From: JBHHZM01 sp046758065
GTDB taxonomy: Bacteria; Pseudomonadota; Alphaproteobacteria; JAAXGF01
Reading direction: 5' to 3'
NCBI GenBank assembly: GCA_046758065.1
Contig: JBHHZM010000075.1
Span: forward strand, 1-14,978
DNA length: 14,978 bases
Below the pieces are notes generated by a model. It searched no databases. It was not told the DNA's origin and saw nothing but the letters and a program-made list of their open reading frames with translations. A program made the translations under genes and the position numbers. Shown one piece after another: positions 7,127-14,307 of the stretch (position 1 is its first letter; every line of letters begins with the position of its first letter).

Positions 7127-8046
7127 GCCGGTGCCTCCCGGGTCGGGGCGTTCTCCCAGTAGGTATCGAACACGTCGAGGTGGCGCTCGGTCGCTCCGAG
7201 TTTGGAAATCGCCTCGCTACCACCGCGCGCCACCAGCCCGGCGATCAAGGCCTGGGCGAGCGACAGCGCGCCGACGAGCGATCCGAAGAACGACGGGCTG
7301 GTCTTCTCGGCGATCAATACGCAGGCCGCGCTGGCGGCAAGGGGAGAGACCCGGCTGTCGGTGATGGCGACCACCCTTGCGCCCCGCGCCGCCGCATGCT
7401 CGGCCGCCTTGATCGTGTCGCGGGTGTAGCGGCTGAAACTGAAGACGAGCATGGCGTCGGCAGCGTCGATGGTTCGCAGATCGTCGGCCAGCAGACCGCC
7501 GCGGGTGCCGGCGAGTACCGCGTTGTCGCGAAACATCTGGTAGGCGTAATAGAAATAATGCGCCACCGGGAAACACTTGCGCATTCCCACGACGTAAACC
7601 AGGCGCGCGCTCTGCAACGCCTCGACCGCCGACGAGAAGCGCTCGGCGCTGAGGCCGGCGAAGCTGCGCTCGATGTTGGCGGCGTCCTGAACGGCGATCT
7701 CGCGCAGCAATGCCGTGGTTTCCGATGCGGCGCCGCTCGCCACCAGCTCGCGGGCGCGGGCGGCATAGCGCCGCTCGCCGCGCAGGTGTTGGCGAAACGG
7801 CTCGCGCAGGGCGGTGTAGCCGGCGTAGGAGAGCGCGCGGGCAAGCCGGACCATCGTCGCGGGATGAACCCCGGCGTGGGCGGCGACGCGGCGCATTGAA
7901 CTGAGAGCCACGTCATCGGGTTGCTCGATCACGTAACGGGCGGCCTGCTTGAGCTGCGGGCTCAGGCGGGGAAAGGCCGTCTCGATTCGCTCGGTGACCG
8001 CGGCGAGATCGTTCATTGTCCGCTGTGGTCCTCCCGACGCGGCCAT
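7123..8046 (-). CDS. MurR/RpiR family transcriptional regulator (HTH + SIS)
   Basis: The 307-residue protein joins an N-terminal RpiR-type helix-turn-helix (about 12-88; SMRRVAAHAGVHPATMVRLARALSY region) to a SIS domain (about 137-270; VYVVGMRKCF at 150-159 and VFSFSRYTRDT at 201-211). SIS domains of this family usually bind phosphosugars, but many relatives control amino acid or organic acid genes. It heads the aminotransferase-BKACE unit and overlaps the next start by 4 bases, so autoregulation with the pathway is likely. Two starts are possible: ATG at 8046 (GGGAG about 10 bases upstream) or ATG at 8016 (GGGAGG 13 bases upstream, 297 residues). The helix-turn-helix is intact in both. Candidate operators lie 58-87 bases upstream. 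Confidence 0.92.
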   Translation of the reverse strand: MAASGGPQRTMNDLAAVTERIETAFPRLSPQLKQAARYVIEQPDDVALSSMRRVAAHAGVHPATMVRLARALSYAGYTALREPFRQHLRGERRYAARARELVASGAASETTALLREIAVQDAANIERSFAGLSAERFSSAVEALQSARLVYVVGMRKCFPVAHYFYYAYQMFRDNAVLAGTRGGLLADDLRTIDAADAMLVFSFSRYTRDTIKAAEHAAARGARVVAITDSRVSPLAASAACVLIAEKTSPSFFGSLVGALSLAQALIAGLVARGGSEAISKLGATERHLDVFDTYWENAPTREAPA

Positions 8047-8070
8047 CCGGCCGCGGCTCCCTGTGGCCGC

Positions 8071-8099
8071 AGCTTAGCGCCTGCACGGAGTCGGTGCAA
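8071..8099 (-). promoter_or_regulatory. Weak candidate promoter for the rpiR-aminotransferase-BKACE operon
   Basis: On the minus strand TTGCAC (8094-8099) and TAAGCT (8071-8076) are 17 bases apart. Each matches only 3 of 6 consensus bases. It lies just downstream of the paired repeats at 8104-8133, a layout that would suit a regulated promoter. Speculative. Confidence 0.25.
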
Positions 8100-8103
8100 C
8101 ATA

Positions 8104-8133
8104 TGAATCATTTCTGGAAATTTTGAAACATTT
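8104..8133 (-). promoter_or_regulatory. Candidate RpiR operator: two direct repeats with 20-bp period
   Basis: TGAATCATTT (8104-8113) and TGAAACATTT (8124-8133) on the plus strand match at 9 of 10 bases, with start-to-start spacing of exactly 20 bases, two helical turns. The 10 bases between are CTGGAAATTT, giving an AT-rich island in GC-rich DNA. It sits in the 124-base gap upstream of rpiR. RpiR-type regulators often bind AT-rich repeats near their own genes, so it is the best operator candidate. Confidence 0.5.
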
Positions 8134-8170
8134 GCTTCGGTCGGGTCTGTCGCCGGCCGGGGAATTCGGC

Positions 8171-8800
8171 TCAGGGCGCGAGCAGCGCCCATTCGACGAC
8201 TGACTTGAGCACCTTGCCGAGCGCCTGGTCGAAAGCGGCGGCGACGTCGGCGACATCGGTGCCGTGTGCGCGCTGGACGCGTTCGACGCTGTGCGAAGCG
8301 ATGATCGCGCGCTCGGGCATCTTGACCAGCTTGGCGCTGATTCTGACGCGTACCGTCGGAGGACCGTTGCCGTCGTACTCGGCCTGAAACTCCCGCAGGT
8401 CGGGTTTGAGCACGTAATCGGCGCGAAGGTCGGTCGACTGCCGCGCCACGGCGACGATCTTGCCGGTGTTCTCGAACGACTCGACGAGCAGCGTCTGCAC
8501 CATGACTGGCATCCGCTCCGACCAGCGCACGTCCTTGTAGTACTCGATCAACAGCGGCGAACGGCTCAGGGCGATACGCGCGGTGTCGAGGCTTTCAGTG
8601 GTGAACGGCACTTCGACCACGAGCTGCCAGTCCACCTGCGGCAGATCTTTGCGAAAGGTGCTCTTCGGCGTCAGCGTGTAGAGCTTTGGCGCCTTGCCGC
8701 GCCCCGGGAAGACGGGGGTACAGCCGACCGTCGCAATGACGGCAAGACCGGTGGCCAAGCGTAGCACCGCGCGCCGGATGATGGGGGTGCGCGTCGTCAC
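8171..8800 (-). CDS. ABC transport auxiliary lipoprotein (PqiC/LptE-unrelated ABC_trans_aux family) of the Mla-like operon
   Basis: The 209-residue protein has a basic N-terminus, a hydrophobic run and a lipobox T-V-G-C with the lipidated Cys at 27. It should be an outer-membrane (or periplasm-facing) lipoprotein. The rest (about 38-205) resembles the ABC_trans_aux / PqiC-like family, seen as the last gene of many MCE-type lipid ABC operons; examples begin with the same YTLTP-like strand (YTLTPKSTF, 41-49). The GTG start overlaps the mlaD-like stop as GTGA, so the two are coupled. It probably anchors or receives lipid from the MCE protein at the outer membrane. No DNA signal for termination is obvious in the 124 bases that follow. 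Confidence 0.85.
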   Translation of the reverse strand: MTTRTPIIRRAVLRLATGLAVIATVGCTPVFPGRGKAPKLYTLTPKSTFRKDLPQVDWQLVVEVPFTTESLDTARIALSRSPLLIEYYKDVRWSERMPVMVQTLLVESFENTGKIVAVARQSTDLRADYVLKPDLREFQAEYDGNGPPTVRVRISAKLVKMPERAIIASHSVERVQRAHGTDVADVAAAFDQALGKVLKSVVEWALLAP

Positions 8801-9825
8801 TTGGGTTCGAAGCCCTGCTGGGAGTCGCCGAACAGGAAGCGGGCGGGGTCTTCCTCGAACCGGTTCGAGATTCGCGTCAGACTGGCGACGAGCGAGCGCG
8901 CCTCGACCAGAAATCGCGTCAGCTCGAACAGGCCCTCGCCGGAAAAGTCGCGCAGCGCCTGGCGGTTTTCGCTGACCATCGCGTTGATCTCGTCGGCCGC
9001 ACCGCTCAACGACTGGGCGGTAGTCCGCAGTTCACGCAAGGTAAGCCGGCCTTCTTTGGCCACCGAGTCGGCGTCGCTGCCGACGCTGGTGAACGCGCCC
9101 TCGGCGGCCTTGAGCGTCGACGACGCGTCGTCGAGCATGCCGGGAATGCGTGTACCCAGATCCTGCACCAGCAGATTGATCCCCTCGGCGGTGCGCCGCA
9201 CCTCGGCTGCGGCGACGGTGACGTCGGTGGTCAGCCGCTTGATGTCGTCGGAGTTGTCGGCGATGGCCCCGGAGACGCTCTCGAAATTCTTGAGCGTCGC
9301 GCCGATCGCCTTGATGTTCTCGTCGCTCAACAGCAGTGTTCCGCGTTCCATCAGGCGGGTAAAGCGGGCGAGCGCCTTTGGGATGTTCTCGAACAGGGTT
9401 TCGAGCCGCGATGGCTTCGAGACGACGACGGCCACCGTCTTGCCCGGCTCGGGTCGCAGTCGCGGGCTGTCGCGACTGCCGCCGCTGATCTCGACATTGA
9501 CTACCCCGGTGATGCCCTGGAGTTCAAGCGATGCCACCGAATCCTCCTTGACCGGGGTGCCTTCCCTCAGCTCGATGATGACCCGCACCCGTTCGCTGTT
9601 CTCGGGGTCGATGCGGATGTCGGTCACCGTGCCGACGGGCACGCCGCGGTAGCGCACCGTGCTCGCCGTCGTCAGGCCGCTCACCGAACCGGTGAAGTAG
9701 ACGTAGTAGACGTCGAATTTGCGGTCGATTTCGGTCTTGCCGAGCCACAGAACGAAGCCGAACGCCCCGGCGACGACCAACAGAACGAAGAGTCCCACGG
9801 CGAGATGATTGGCCCGGGTTTCCAC
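8797..9825 (-). CDS. MCE/MlaD family lipid-transport protein
   Basis: The 342-residue protein has one N-terminal membrane helix (about 8-29) and a periplasmic MCE domain (about 38-116; includes STVRYRGVPVGTV at 55-67 and ELQGITGVVNVEI at 101-113). A long C-terminal helical region with regular hydrophobic spacing (about 140-320) follows. MCE proteins form hexameric rings that pass phospholipids or other hydrophobic molecules between membranes. The helical tail, longer than that of E. coli MlaD, may build a tube or needle as in longer MCE proteins. The GTG start is 10 bases after the ATPase stop, and the TAG stop of the ATPase overlaps the AGGGG used as ribosome-binding site, so translation is likely coupled. 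Confidence 0.92.
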   Translation of the reverse strand: METRANHLAVGLFVLLVVAGAFGFVLWLGKTEIDRKFDVYYVYFTGSVSGLTTASTVRYRGVPVGTVTDIRIDPENSERVRVIIELREGTPVKEDSVASLELQGITGVVNVEISGGSRDSPRLRPEPGKTVAVVVSKPSRLETLFENIPKALARFTRLMERGTLLLSDENIKAIGATLKNFESVSGAIADNSDDIKRLTTDVTVAAAEVRRTAEGINLLVQDLGTRIPGMLDDASSTLKAAEGAFTSVGSDADSVAKEGRLTLRELRTTAQSLSGAADEINAMVSENRQALRDFSGEGLFELTRFLVEARSLVASLTRISNRFEEDPARFLFGDSQQGFEPK

Positions 9826-9835
9826 GACGCTGCCC

Positions 9836-10606
9836 CTACGCCGGGTTCAGCGCGCGCGCGCGCGGGCCATGGAAATACTCGCGCACCCACGGATGGTCAT
9901 TGCGCAGCATTTCCTTCATCGGGCCGACCACCAGAATACGTTTGTCCGCCAACACCGCTATACGGTCGCAGATTGACCACAGGCTGTCCAGATCGTGCGT
10001 CACCATGAAGACGGTGAGCCCGAGATTGCGCTGGAGACGGCGAATGAGCGAATCGAACGCGGCGGCGCCGATCGGGTCGAGGCCGGCGGTCGGTTCGTCG
10101 AGAAACAGAACCTCGGGGTCGAGCGCCAGCGCCCGCGCCAGGCCGGCGCGCTTGCGCATGCCGCCCGAGAGCTCGGCGGGGTATTTGCGGCCGGCGTCGG
10201 CCGGCAGGCCGACCATGCCGATCTTGAGCGCTGCGATCTCGTCGATCATCTGCTGCGAAAGATCGGTGTGCTCCTTGAGCGGGACCTCGACGTTCTGACC
10301 CACGGTGAGCGAGCTGAACAGCGCGCCGTCCTGGAACAGGACGCCCCAGCGCGGCTCGATCGTCCGTCGCTCGGTGTCGCTCATGCGGGTGACGTCGTGG
10401 CCCAGGACTTCGACGCTGCCGGCGGCCGGCCGGATCAGGCCGATGATGCCGCGCAGCAGCACCGATTTGCCGCTGCCCGAGCCGCCGACGACGCCCAAAA
10501 CCTCGCCCGGGTTGACATCGAGATCGAGGCCGTCGTGCACCACTTGTGCGCCGAAATGGGTGACGAGACCCCTGATGCGGATCACCGGTGTCGCGTCCTG
10601 CGCCAT
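9836..10606 (-). CDS. ABC transporter ATPase, MlaF-like
   Basis: The 256-residue cytoplasmic ATPase powers the MCE lipid transporter. All motifs are intact: Walker A GGSGSGKS (41-48), Q-loop Gln92, signature LSGGM (147-151) with the RKRAGLARAL that marks the MlaF subfamily, Walker B VLFLDEP (166-172) with Glu171, D-loop, and switch His204. The C-terminus WVREYFHGPRAR is typical of MlaF-type ATPases. The start is 6 bases after the permease stop. The end of the gene includes a 15-base alternating G/C tract (9850-9864) that codes for the R-A-R-A tail. Confidence 0.95.
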   Translation of the reverse strand: MAQDATPVIRIRGLVTHFGAQVVHDGLDLDVNPGEVLGVVGGSGSGKSVLLRGIIGLIRPAAGSVEVLGHDVTRMSDTERRTIEPRWGVLFQDGALFSSLTVGQNVEVPLKEHTDLSQQMIDEIAALKIGMVGLPADAGRKYPAELSGGMRKRAGLARALALDPEVLFLDEPTAGLDPIGAAAFDSLIRRLQRNLGLTVFMVTHDLDSLWSICDRIAVLADKRILVVGPMKEMLRNDHPWVREYFHGPRARALNPA

Positions 10607-10612
10607 TGTCCG

Positions 10613-11746
10613 TCAGATGCCCAGAAAGGAGAAGAAAACCGAGAACGCGGCGTCGAAAACGATCACCAGGAAAATCGACTCGACGACCGCCTTGGTGGTA
10701 TGGCGACCGACGCTCTCGGCGCTGCCCGCCACCTCCATCCCCTCGAAGCAGCCCACCATGCCGATCACGAAGGCGAACACCGGCGCCTTGATGATCCCGA
10801 CCCAGAATGACCATATCGGCACCGCGTCGTTCAGACGCTCGACGAACTGGAGCGGCGTAATGCCGAGTCCGAGCCAGGCCATCAGCGCGCCGCCGAACAG
10901 CCCGAGCATGTCGGCAAGGAAGGCGAGGAGCGGCAGGGTGAGCACGAGCGCGACCACGCGCGGCACCACCAGCACCTCCATCGGATCGAGGCCGAGGGTC
11001 CGCATGGCGTCGATTTCCTCGCGCACCTTCATCGAGCCGATTGCCGCGGTGAACGCGCTTCCCGAGCGTCCGGCGACGATGATCGCGGTCAGCAGAATGC
11101 CGATTTCGCGCAGCACCGAGATGCCGACCAGATCGATGACGAAGATTTCGGCGCCGAAGCGGCGAAGTTGATCGGCCCCCTGAAAGGCGAGCACCACGCC
11201 GATAAGGAACGCCATCAGGCCGGCGATCGGCAGGGCGTCGAGGCCGGCGCGCTCCATGTGACTGATCAGCGCCGTCCAGCGGATGCGCCGAGGCCGAACG
11301 AGGGTGCGCGCGAGGGTGATGACCGTTAGACCAAGAAAAGCCAACATCCGGCGCACCAGCGTGAGCATATCGAACGTCGCCCGGCCAACCTGTTCGACCA
11401 GCGCGCGGAGCGACGACTCGCGGGGCGGATGGCATTCGATCGGCGCGTCGTTGCTCTCGACCAGATCGAGAAGCATCCGCTGTTCGGGACGTACGCCGGC
11501 GAACTCGGCGGCATAGCCCTCGCCGCGCAGTCGCTTGAGCGTGCGGTACAGCAGCCATGCGCCGGCCGTGTCCAGCGACTCGACGCCGCCTAGGTCGAAA
11601 CGCACCGAAGTCGCTTCGCCCGGCGCGAGGTCGCGCAGGTCGGGTTCCAGAGCGGTGGCGTCGCCGATGTTCCAGCGACCGCCGGGCGCAACGATCAAAC
11701 ACGCCCCGTCGCGTGTCGTCTTCAGCCAGGCGGCTTGCGCAGCCAT
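10613..11746 (-). CDS. STAS-MlaE fusion permease of the Mla-like lipid ABC transporter
   Basis: The 377-residue protein fuses an N-terminal STAS domain (about 10-105; VESLDTAGAWLL at 55-66, with Thr60 where MlaB carries its key Thr) to an MlaE permease domain (about 155-377; EIDAMRTLGLDP at 244-255). E. coli keeps these as separate MlaB and MlaE proteins; the fusion is common in alphaproteobacteria. As the first gene of the minus-strand operon MlaE-MlaF-MlaD-lipoprotein, it is the inner-membrane part of a phospholipid transporter between membranes. No mlaC gene is present in the window. Ribosome binding is weak here: GGAA lies 7 bases before the ATG. Confidence 0.93.
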   Translation of the reverse strand: MAAQAAWLKTTRDGACLIVAPGGRWNIGDATALEPDLRDLAPGEATSVRFDLGGVESLDTAGAWLLYRTLKRLRGEGYAAEFAGVRPEQRMLLDLVESNDAPIECHPPRESSLRALVEQVGRATFDMLTLVRRMLAFLGLTVITLARTLVRPRRIRWTALISHMERAGLDALPIAGLMAFLIGVVLAFQGADQLRRFGAEIFVIDLVGISVLREIGILLTAIIVAGRSGSAFTAAIGSMKVREEIDAMRTLGLDPMEVLVVPRVVALVLTLPLLAFLADMLGLFGGALMAWLGLGITPLQFVERLNDAVPIWSFWVGIIKAPVFAFVIGMVGCFEGMEVAGSAESVGRHTTKAVVESIFLVIVFDAAFSVFFSFLGI

Positions 11747-11880
11747 ACGATGGTTCCGGCTTCTCCGTCAACGTTCGCACACCGCGGGAATGCGACGGCG
11801 CTCATGGTGACGGTTTTCCGGCGAAGCGTCTACGCCGCTCGTGACGGGCAATCCGCGGGCATCGGGAACGATGCGGACGG

Positions 11881-12636
11881 TCAGCGGATCGCGCCGCGGC
11901 GGCGTTCGAGCCCCGCGCGCACGCCGCGCGCCGCCAGCACGCCGACGAGCAGGACGGCGAACCCGCCGCGCAGCCAGACGAGAAGCGTGGTTTCAGCATC
12001 GATGCTGTCGGGGCCGGGGAAATTGATTTCGCCGAGCGCAACGGTCAGCCACTCGGCGTTGTCGGCGAGTTCCAAGACCTCCCGGCCGGCCTGAACAAAC
12101 CCGAGCAGCGCCAGTACCGGCAGGAGCAGCGCCGCAGCGTATAGCCAGGGCAAGGCGCGCGGGTACCACGGCCTGATTCTGAGCCAGTAATGCAATCCGA
12201 TACAACCGTGCAGCCAGACGATCAGGAGCACGAACACCTGGCGCACGCCGATCATCGGAGCGAATTTCCACAACACCAGGAGCACATAGGTGTAGGTGTC
12301 GTGTACGCCGAAGAACTCGGAGAGGTAGCGGGTGCCGGCGATGTGCTCGGCGAGCAGCGGCGGGATCGCAAGCCCGAGGACGATCTGACAGGTTTTCAAA
12401 CGCGGCATGCGGAACCCGCGACTTTCGTAGAGCTTCCACAGAGTAAGCGAAAGATGCAGCGCCAGCGCACCGTAGAGTACCGGGGTGCCCACCGGGTTGC
12501 GCCACAGCGCAAGGAACCAGATACGGCCCCGCTCCATCGCGTCGAGCGAGATCAGGCCCAGCGCGTGGTTGGCGAAGTGCGTACACACGTAGGCGAACAG
12601 CACCAGGCCCGAGACCAACCTGAGCCGTCTGATCAC
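11881..12636 (-). CDS. Cytochrome-b-like membrane domain of the ferredoxin-adenylate cyclase type, standing alone
   Basis: The 251-residue hydrophobic protein has about six membrane segments and seven histidines (20, 24, 61, 98, 112, 143, 149), several inside or near helices, as in haem-b anchors of the succinate dehydrogenase type. Phrases such as HFANHALGLISLDAMERGR (20-38) and WLHGCIGLHYWLRI (141-154) are ones I recall from the N-terminal membrane half of rhizobial class III adenylate cyclases, which continue into a [2Fe-2S] ferredoxin and a cyclase domain. Here the protein stops at LERRRGAIR, about where the ferredoxin would begin, and the next gene starts 134 bases on. It is either a stand-alone form or a truncated gene. 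The GTG start overlaps the upstream secreted-protein stop (GTGA), so the two are coupled. Haem binding is an inference. Confidence 0.75.
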   Translation of the reverse strand: MIRRLRLVSGLVLFAYVCTHFANHALGLISLDAMERGRIWFLALWRNPVGTPVLYGALALHLSLTLWKLYESRGFRMPRLKTCQIVLGLAIPPLLAEHIAGTRYLSEFFGVHDTYTYVLLVLWKFAPMIGVRQVFVLLIVWLHGCIGLHYWLRIRPWYPRALPWLYAAALLLPVLALLGFVQAGREVLELADNAEWLTVALGEINFPGPDSIDAETTLLVWLRGGFAVLLVGVLAARGVRAGLERRRGAIR

Positions 12637-13259
12637 GGTGATCCGCTCATTCCCGGTGCGGCGGCTTTGCCCGCACGGGCCACGGGACGGTTGGGCCGCT
12701 GGATCAGGTAGAACACAAACACCGGCGTGGTGTCGGTAACGATGACGTCGAAGGTAGCGGTCTCGCCGGGACGCAGGACGCCATCGTCGAAGCTGATGTA
12801 GTCGAGCGGCTCGGTGACCTCGCTCGCGCGGGCGAAGTGATCCGAGGTGAAGGGCCGCCCCGAGGTGGCGCCCTGACCGAACGACAGGCCGTCGAACGTA
12901 TCGCTCGGCTCGCCGAGAATCTGCTGCAGCTCGAAATCGACGAAGTTCCAGACGAACCTCGTACGGTTGGTGACGATCTTGCGCAGCGCGAAGCCCGCGG
13001 GGTGATAGGTCCCGACCCGGTTGCCGAACTCGGGGGTGAAGCCGCGGATGACGAGCACCGCGGAGGCCGGGCCGGTGATTTCCTCGACCACGACGAAGGG
13101 ATCGTCGAACGTACCGTGACCCGAGGCAGTAATGACCCTGAAGCCGCCGCGTTCGTCGCTGAAGGTGATGCCCTCGACGGTAACCGAGCGCGCCGTTGCG
13201 GCAGACGACGCCAGGACGGCAACGAATGCAATCGCGATGAAGGGGCGTTGCCTCCGCAT
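12633..13259 (-). CDS. Secreted protein of unknown function, coupled to the membrane cyclase-type anchor gene
   Basis: The 208-residue product has a signal peptide (MRRQRPFIAIAFVAVLASSA, cut probably after ATA at 23) and no other membrane segment. The mature part is beta-rich by appearance: many alternating hydrophobic stretches, GHGTFDDPFVVVEEITG (48-64), and near the end a PGETATFDVIVTD segment (164-176) like the last strands of an immunoglobulin-type fold. It has no cysteine, so no disulfides or haem c sites. I do not recognise a family. It overlaps the downstream membrane gene by 4 bases, which suggests that they work together, perhaps as a periplasmic sensor or partner for the anchor. 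The ATG (13259) has only a weak GAGAG upstream. Confidence 0.75.
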   Translation of the reverse strand: MRRQRPFIAIAFVAVLASSAATARSVTVEGITFSDERGGFRVITASGHGTFDDPFVVVEEITGPASAVLVIRGFTPEFGNRVGTYHPAGFALRKIVTNRTRFVWNFVDFELQQILGEPSDTFDGLSFGQGATSGRPFTSDHFARASEVTEPLDYISFDDGVLRPGETATFDVIVTDTTPVFVFYLIQRPNRPVARAGKAAAPGMSGSP

Positions 13260-13294
13260 GTCACTCTCATCATCGGGGCGAGGCAGGGCGCAGT

Positions 13295-13334
13295 CAAAGA
13301 CAAACGGCGTCGGTCGAGAGGATGGGCCGACGGC
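13295..13334 (-). terminator. Weak terminator-like hairpin after the desaturase gene
   Basis: Just after the desaturase stop the minus strand reads GCCGTCGG (13327-13334), a 13-base loop and CCGACGCC (13306-13313): six continuous pairs, one mismatch, one more pair. GTTTGTCTTTG follows, a broken T-rich run. It could partly end transcription before the secreted-protein gene. Confidence 0.35.
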
Positions 13335-13336
13335 GC

Positions 13337-14260
13337 TTAAGCGGCGGCTTTCGCTTTTTGCAGGATACGCCGGACGAGTCCGGTATGGACCGCGACGTAG
13401 CCGGGGGCAACGACACCGAGCCGGTCGCGGATTTCATCGTGCAGCGTGGGCAGGGCGTGGAACGGCACCGACGAATAGACATGGTGCTCGATGTGGTACG
13501 GCATGTTCCAGGCAAGCCGGCGCACCAGCGCATTGCTGAGCGTGGTCCGACTGTTGAAGAGCATGTTGGACGTCTGCGTGCAGCCGGCGTGCTCGGCGAG
13601 CAGATAGAGGCGCAACACGGGTTGGGCGAGGATCGCGGGCGCCAGCCAGTAGACCAACGGCGCCCAGGAGCCGAGTGCGAGCGCGACGTTCGCCACCACC
13701 GCGTAGAGCGCCCACAGGCGACGGGCCTCGCCGACGATGCGCGCGCGCGCCGTCACCGGCAGAAAGCCGTTGGGCGCGAACCGGCCGCAAGCGTGGCCGA
13801 GGGTCGTGGCGAGACGTTCGCGCCAGTACGGCAGCCCCGAAACGACGAGCAGGTATTGGCCGAGGGTCGCCGGCTTGGGCGTCGCGAGTTCCGGATCGCG
13901 CTCCGGGTCCTGGGTCCAGCGGTGATGGGCGAAATGAAAATGGCGGAAATAGAGCGGCGGTAGCATGAGCAGCGCCCCGCAAATCCAGCCGACCGCCCGG
14001 TTCGGCCAACGTCGGCGAAAGGCGGTGCGGTGAATACATTCGTGAAGCGGCGCGAACAGAAAAACCAGCAACACGCCGTGGACTAACAGCGCCGGCACCA
14101 GCCAGCCGGTACCGAGCGCCCGGCTTACCAGGAAACCGCTCGCCGCAAGCGCGGCGAAATGCCCGGCGAGCTGCACCGCCCCGCGCGCGTCCGAGCGGCG
14201 GTGAAACGCCGTCAACTGCTCATGGGCGAGAAGACCCTGGCGCCAGCCGATCTCAGCCAT
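13337..14260 (-). CDS. Membrane fatty acid desaturase family protein (three-histidine-box di-iron enzyme)
   Basis: The 307-residue protein has the three histidine clusters of the membrane desaturase/hydroxylase family: HECIH (73-77), HFAHH (109-113) and HIEHH (256-260), plus His224 in LAEHAGC. Hydrophobic stretches flank the boxes (about 32-72, 88-104, 185-222). Such enzymes use two irons and oxygen to desaturate or hydroxylate fatty acyl chains, carotenoids or similar lipids; the motif pattern and RTTLSNALVRRLAWNMPYH region fit the fatty acid desaturase branch but the substrate cannot be fixed. Electron donors are not nearby. The ATG at 14260 has no ribosome-binding site, and a TATACT -10-like box lies just 7 bases before it. 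It is the first well-supported gene left of the low-GC right edge. Confidence 0.9.
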   Translation of the reverse strand: MAEIGWRQGLLAHEQLTAFHRRSDARGAVQLAGHFAALAASGFLVSRALGTGWLVPALLVHGVLLVFLFAPLHECIHRTAFRRRWPNRAVGWICGALLMLPPLYFRHFHFAHHRWTQDPERDPELATPKPATLGQYLLVVSGLPYWRERLATTLGHACGRFAPNGFLPVTARARIVGEARRLWALYAVVANVALALGSWAPLVYWLAPAILAQPVLRLYLLAEHAGCTQTSNMLFNSRTTLSNALVRRLAWNMPYHIEHHVYSSVPFHALPTLHDEIRDRLGVVAPGYVAVHTGLVRRILQKAKAAA

Positions 14261-14267
14261 GACGCGA

Positions 14268-14273
14268 AGTATA
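14268..14273 (-). promoter_or_regulatory. Candidate -10 box placed for a leaderless desaturase transcript
   Basis: Minus-strand TATACT (5 of 6 to TATAAT) ends 7 bases before the desaturase ATG, and no Shine-Dalgarno sequence is present. Transcription would start at or next to the ATG. No convincing -35 box was found at 16-18 bases upstream. Confidence 0.35.
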
Positions 14274-14307
14274 CGCCGATCGGGTGTCCCGTGCTCGCCG
14301 TTTGTAC

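Noticed and set aside
9897..11780. Open frame of about 627 codons on the minus strand across the ATPase and STAS-MlaE genes
   Set aside because: It is a shifted frame, rich in Arg, Ala and Gly, covering two genes with intact motifs. Long stop-free shadows are common at this G+C.
11851..11878. Hairpin TCCG...CATC/GATG...CGGA after the cyclase-type membrane gene, considered as terminator
   Set aside because: The stem has a 4-base bulge and no T run follows on the minus strand.
11802..12041. Small minus-strand frame overlapping the end of the cyclase-type membrane gene
   Set aside because: It lies mostly inside that gene in another frame and yields a basic, motif-free product.
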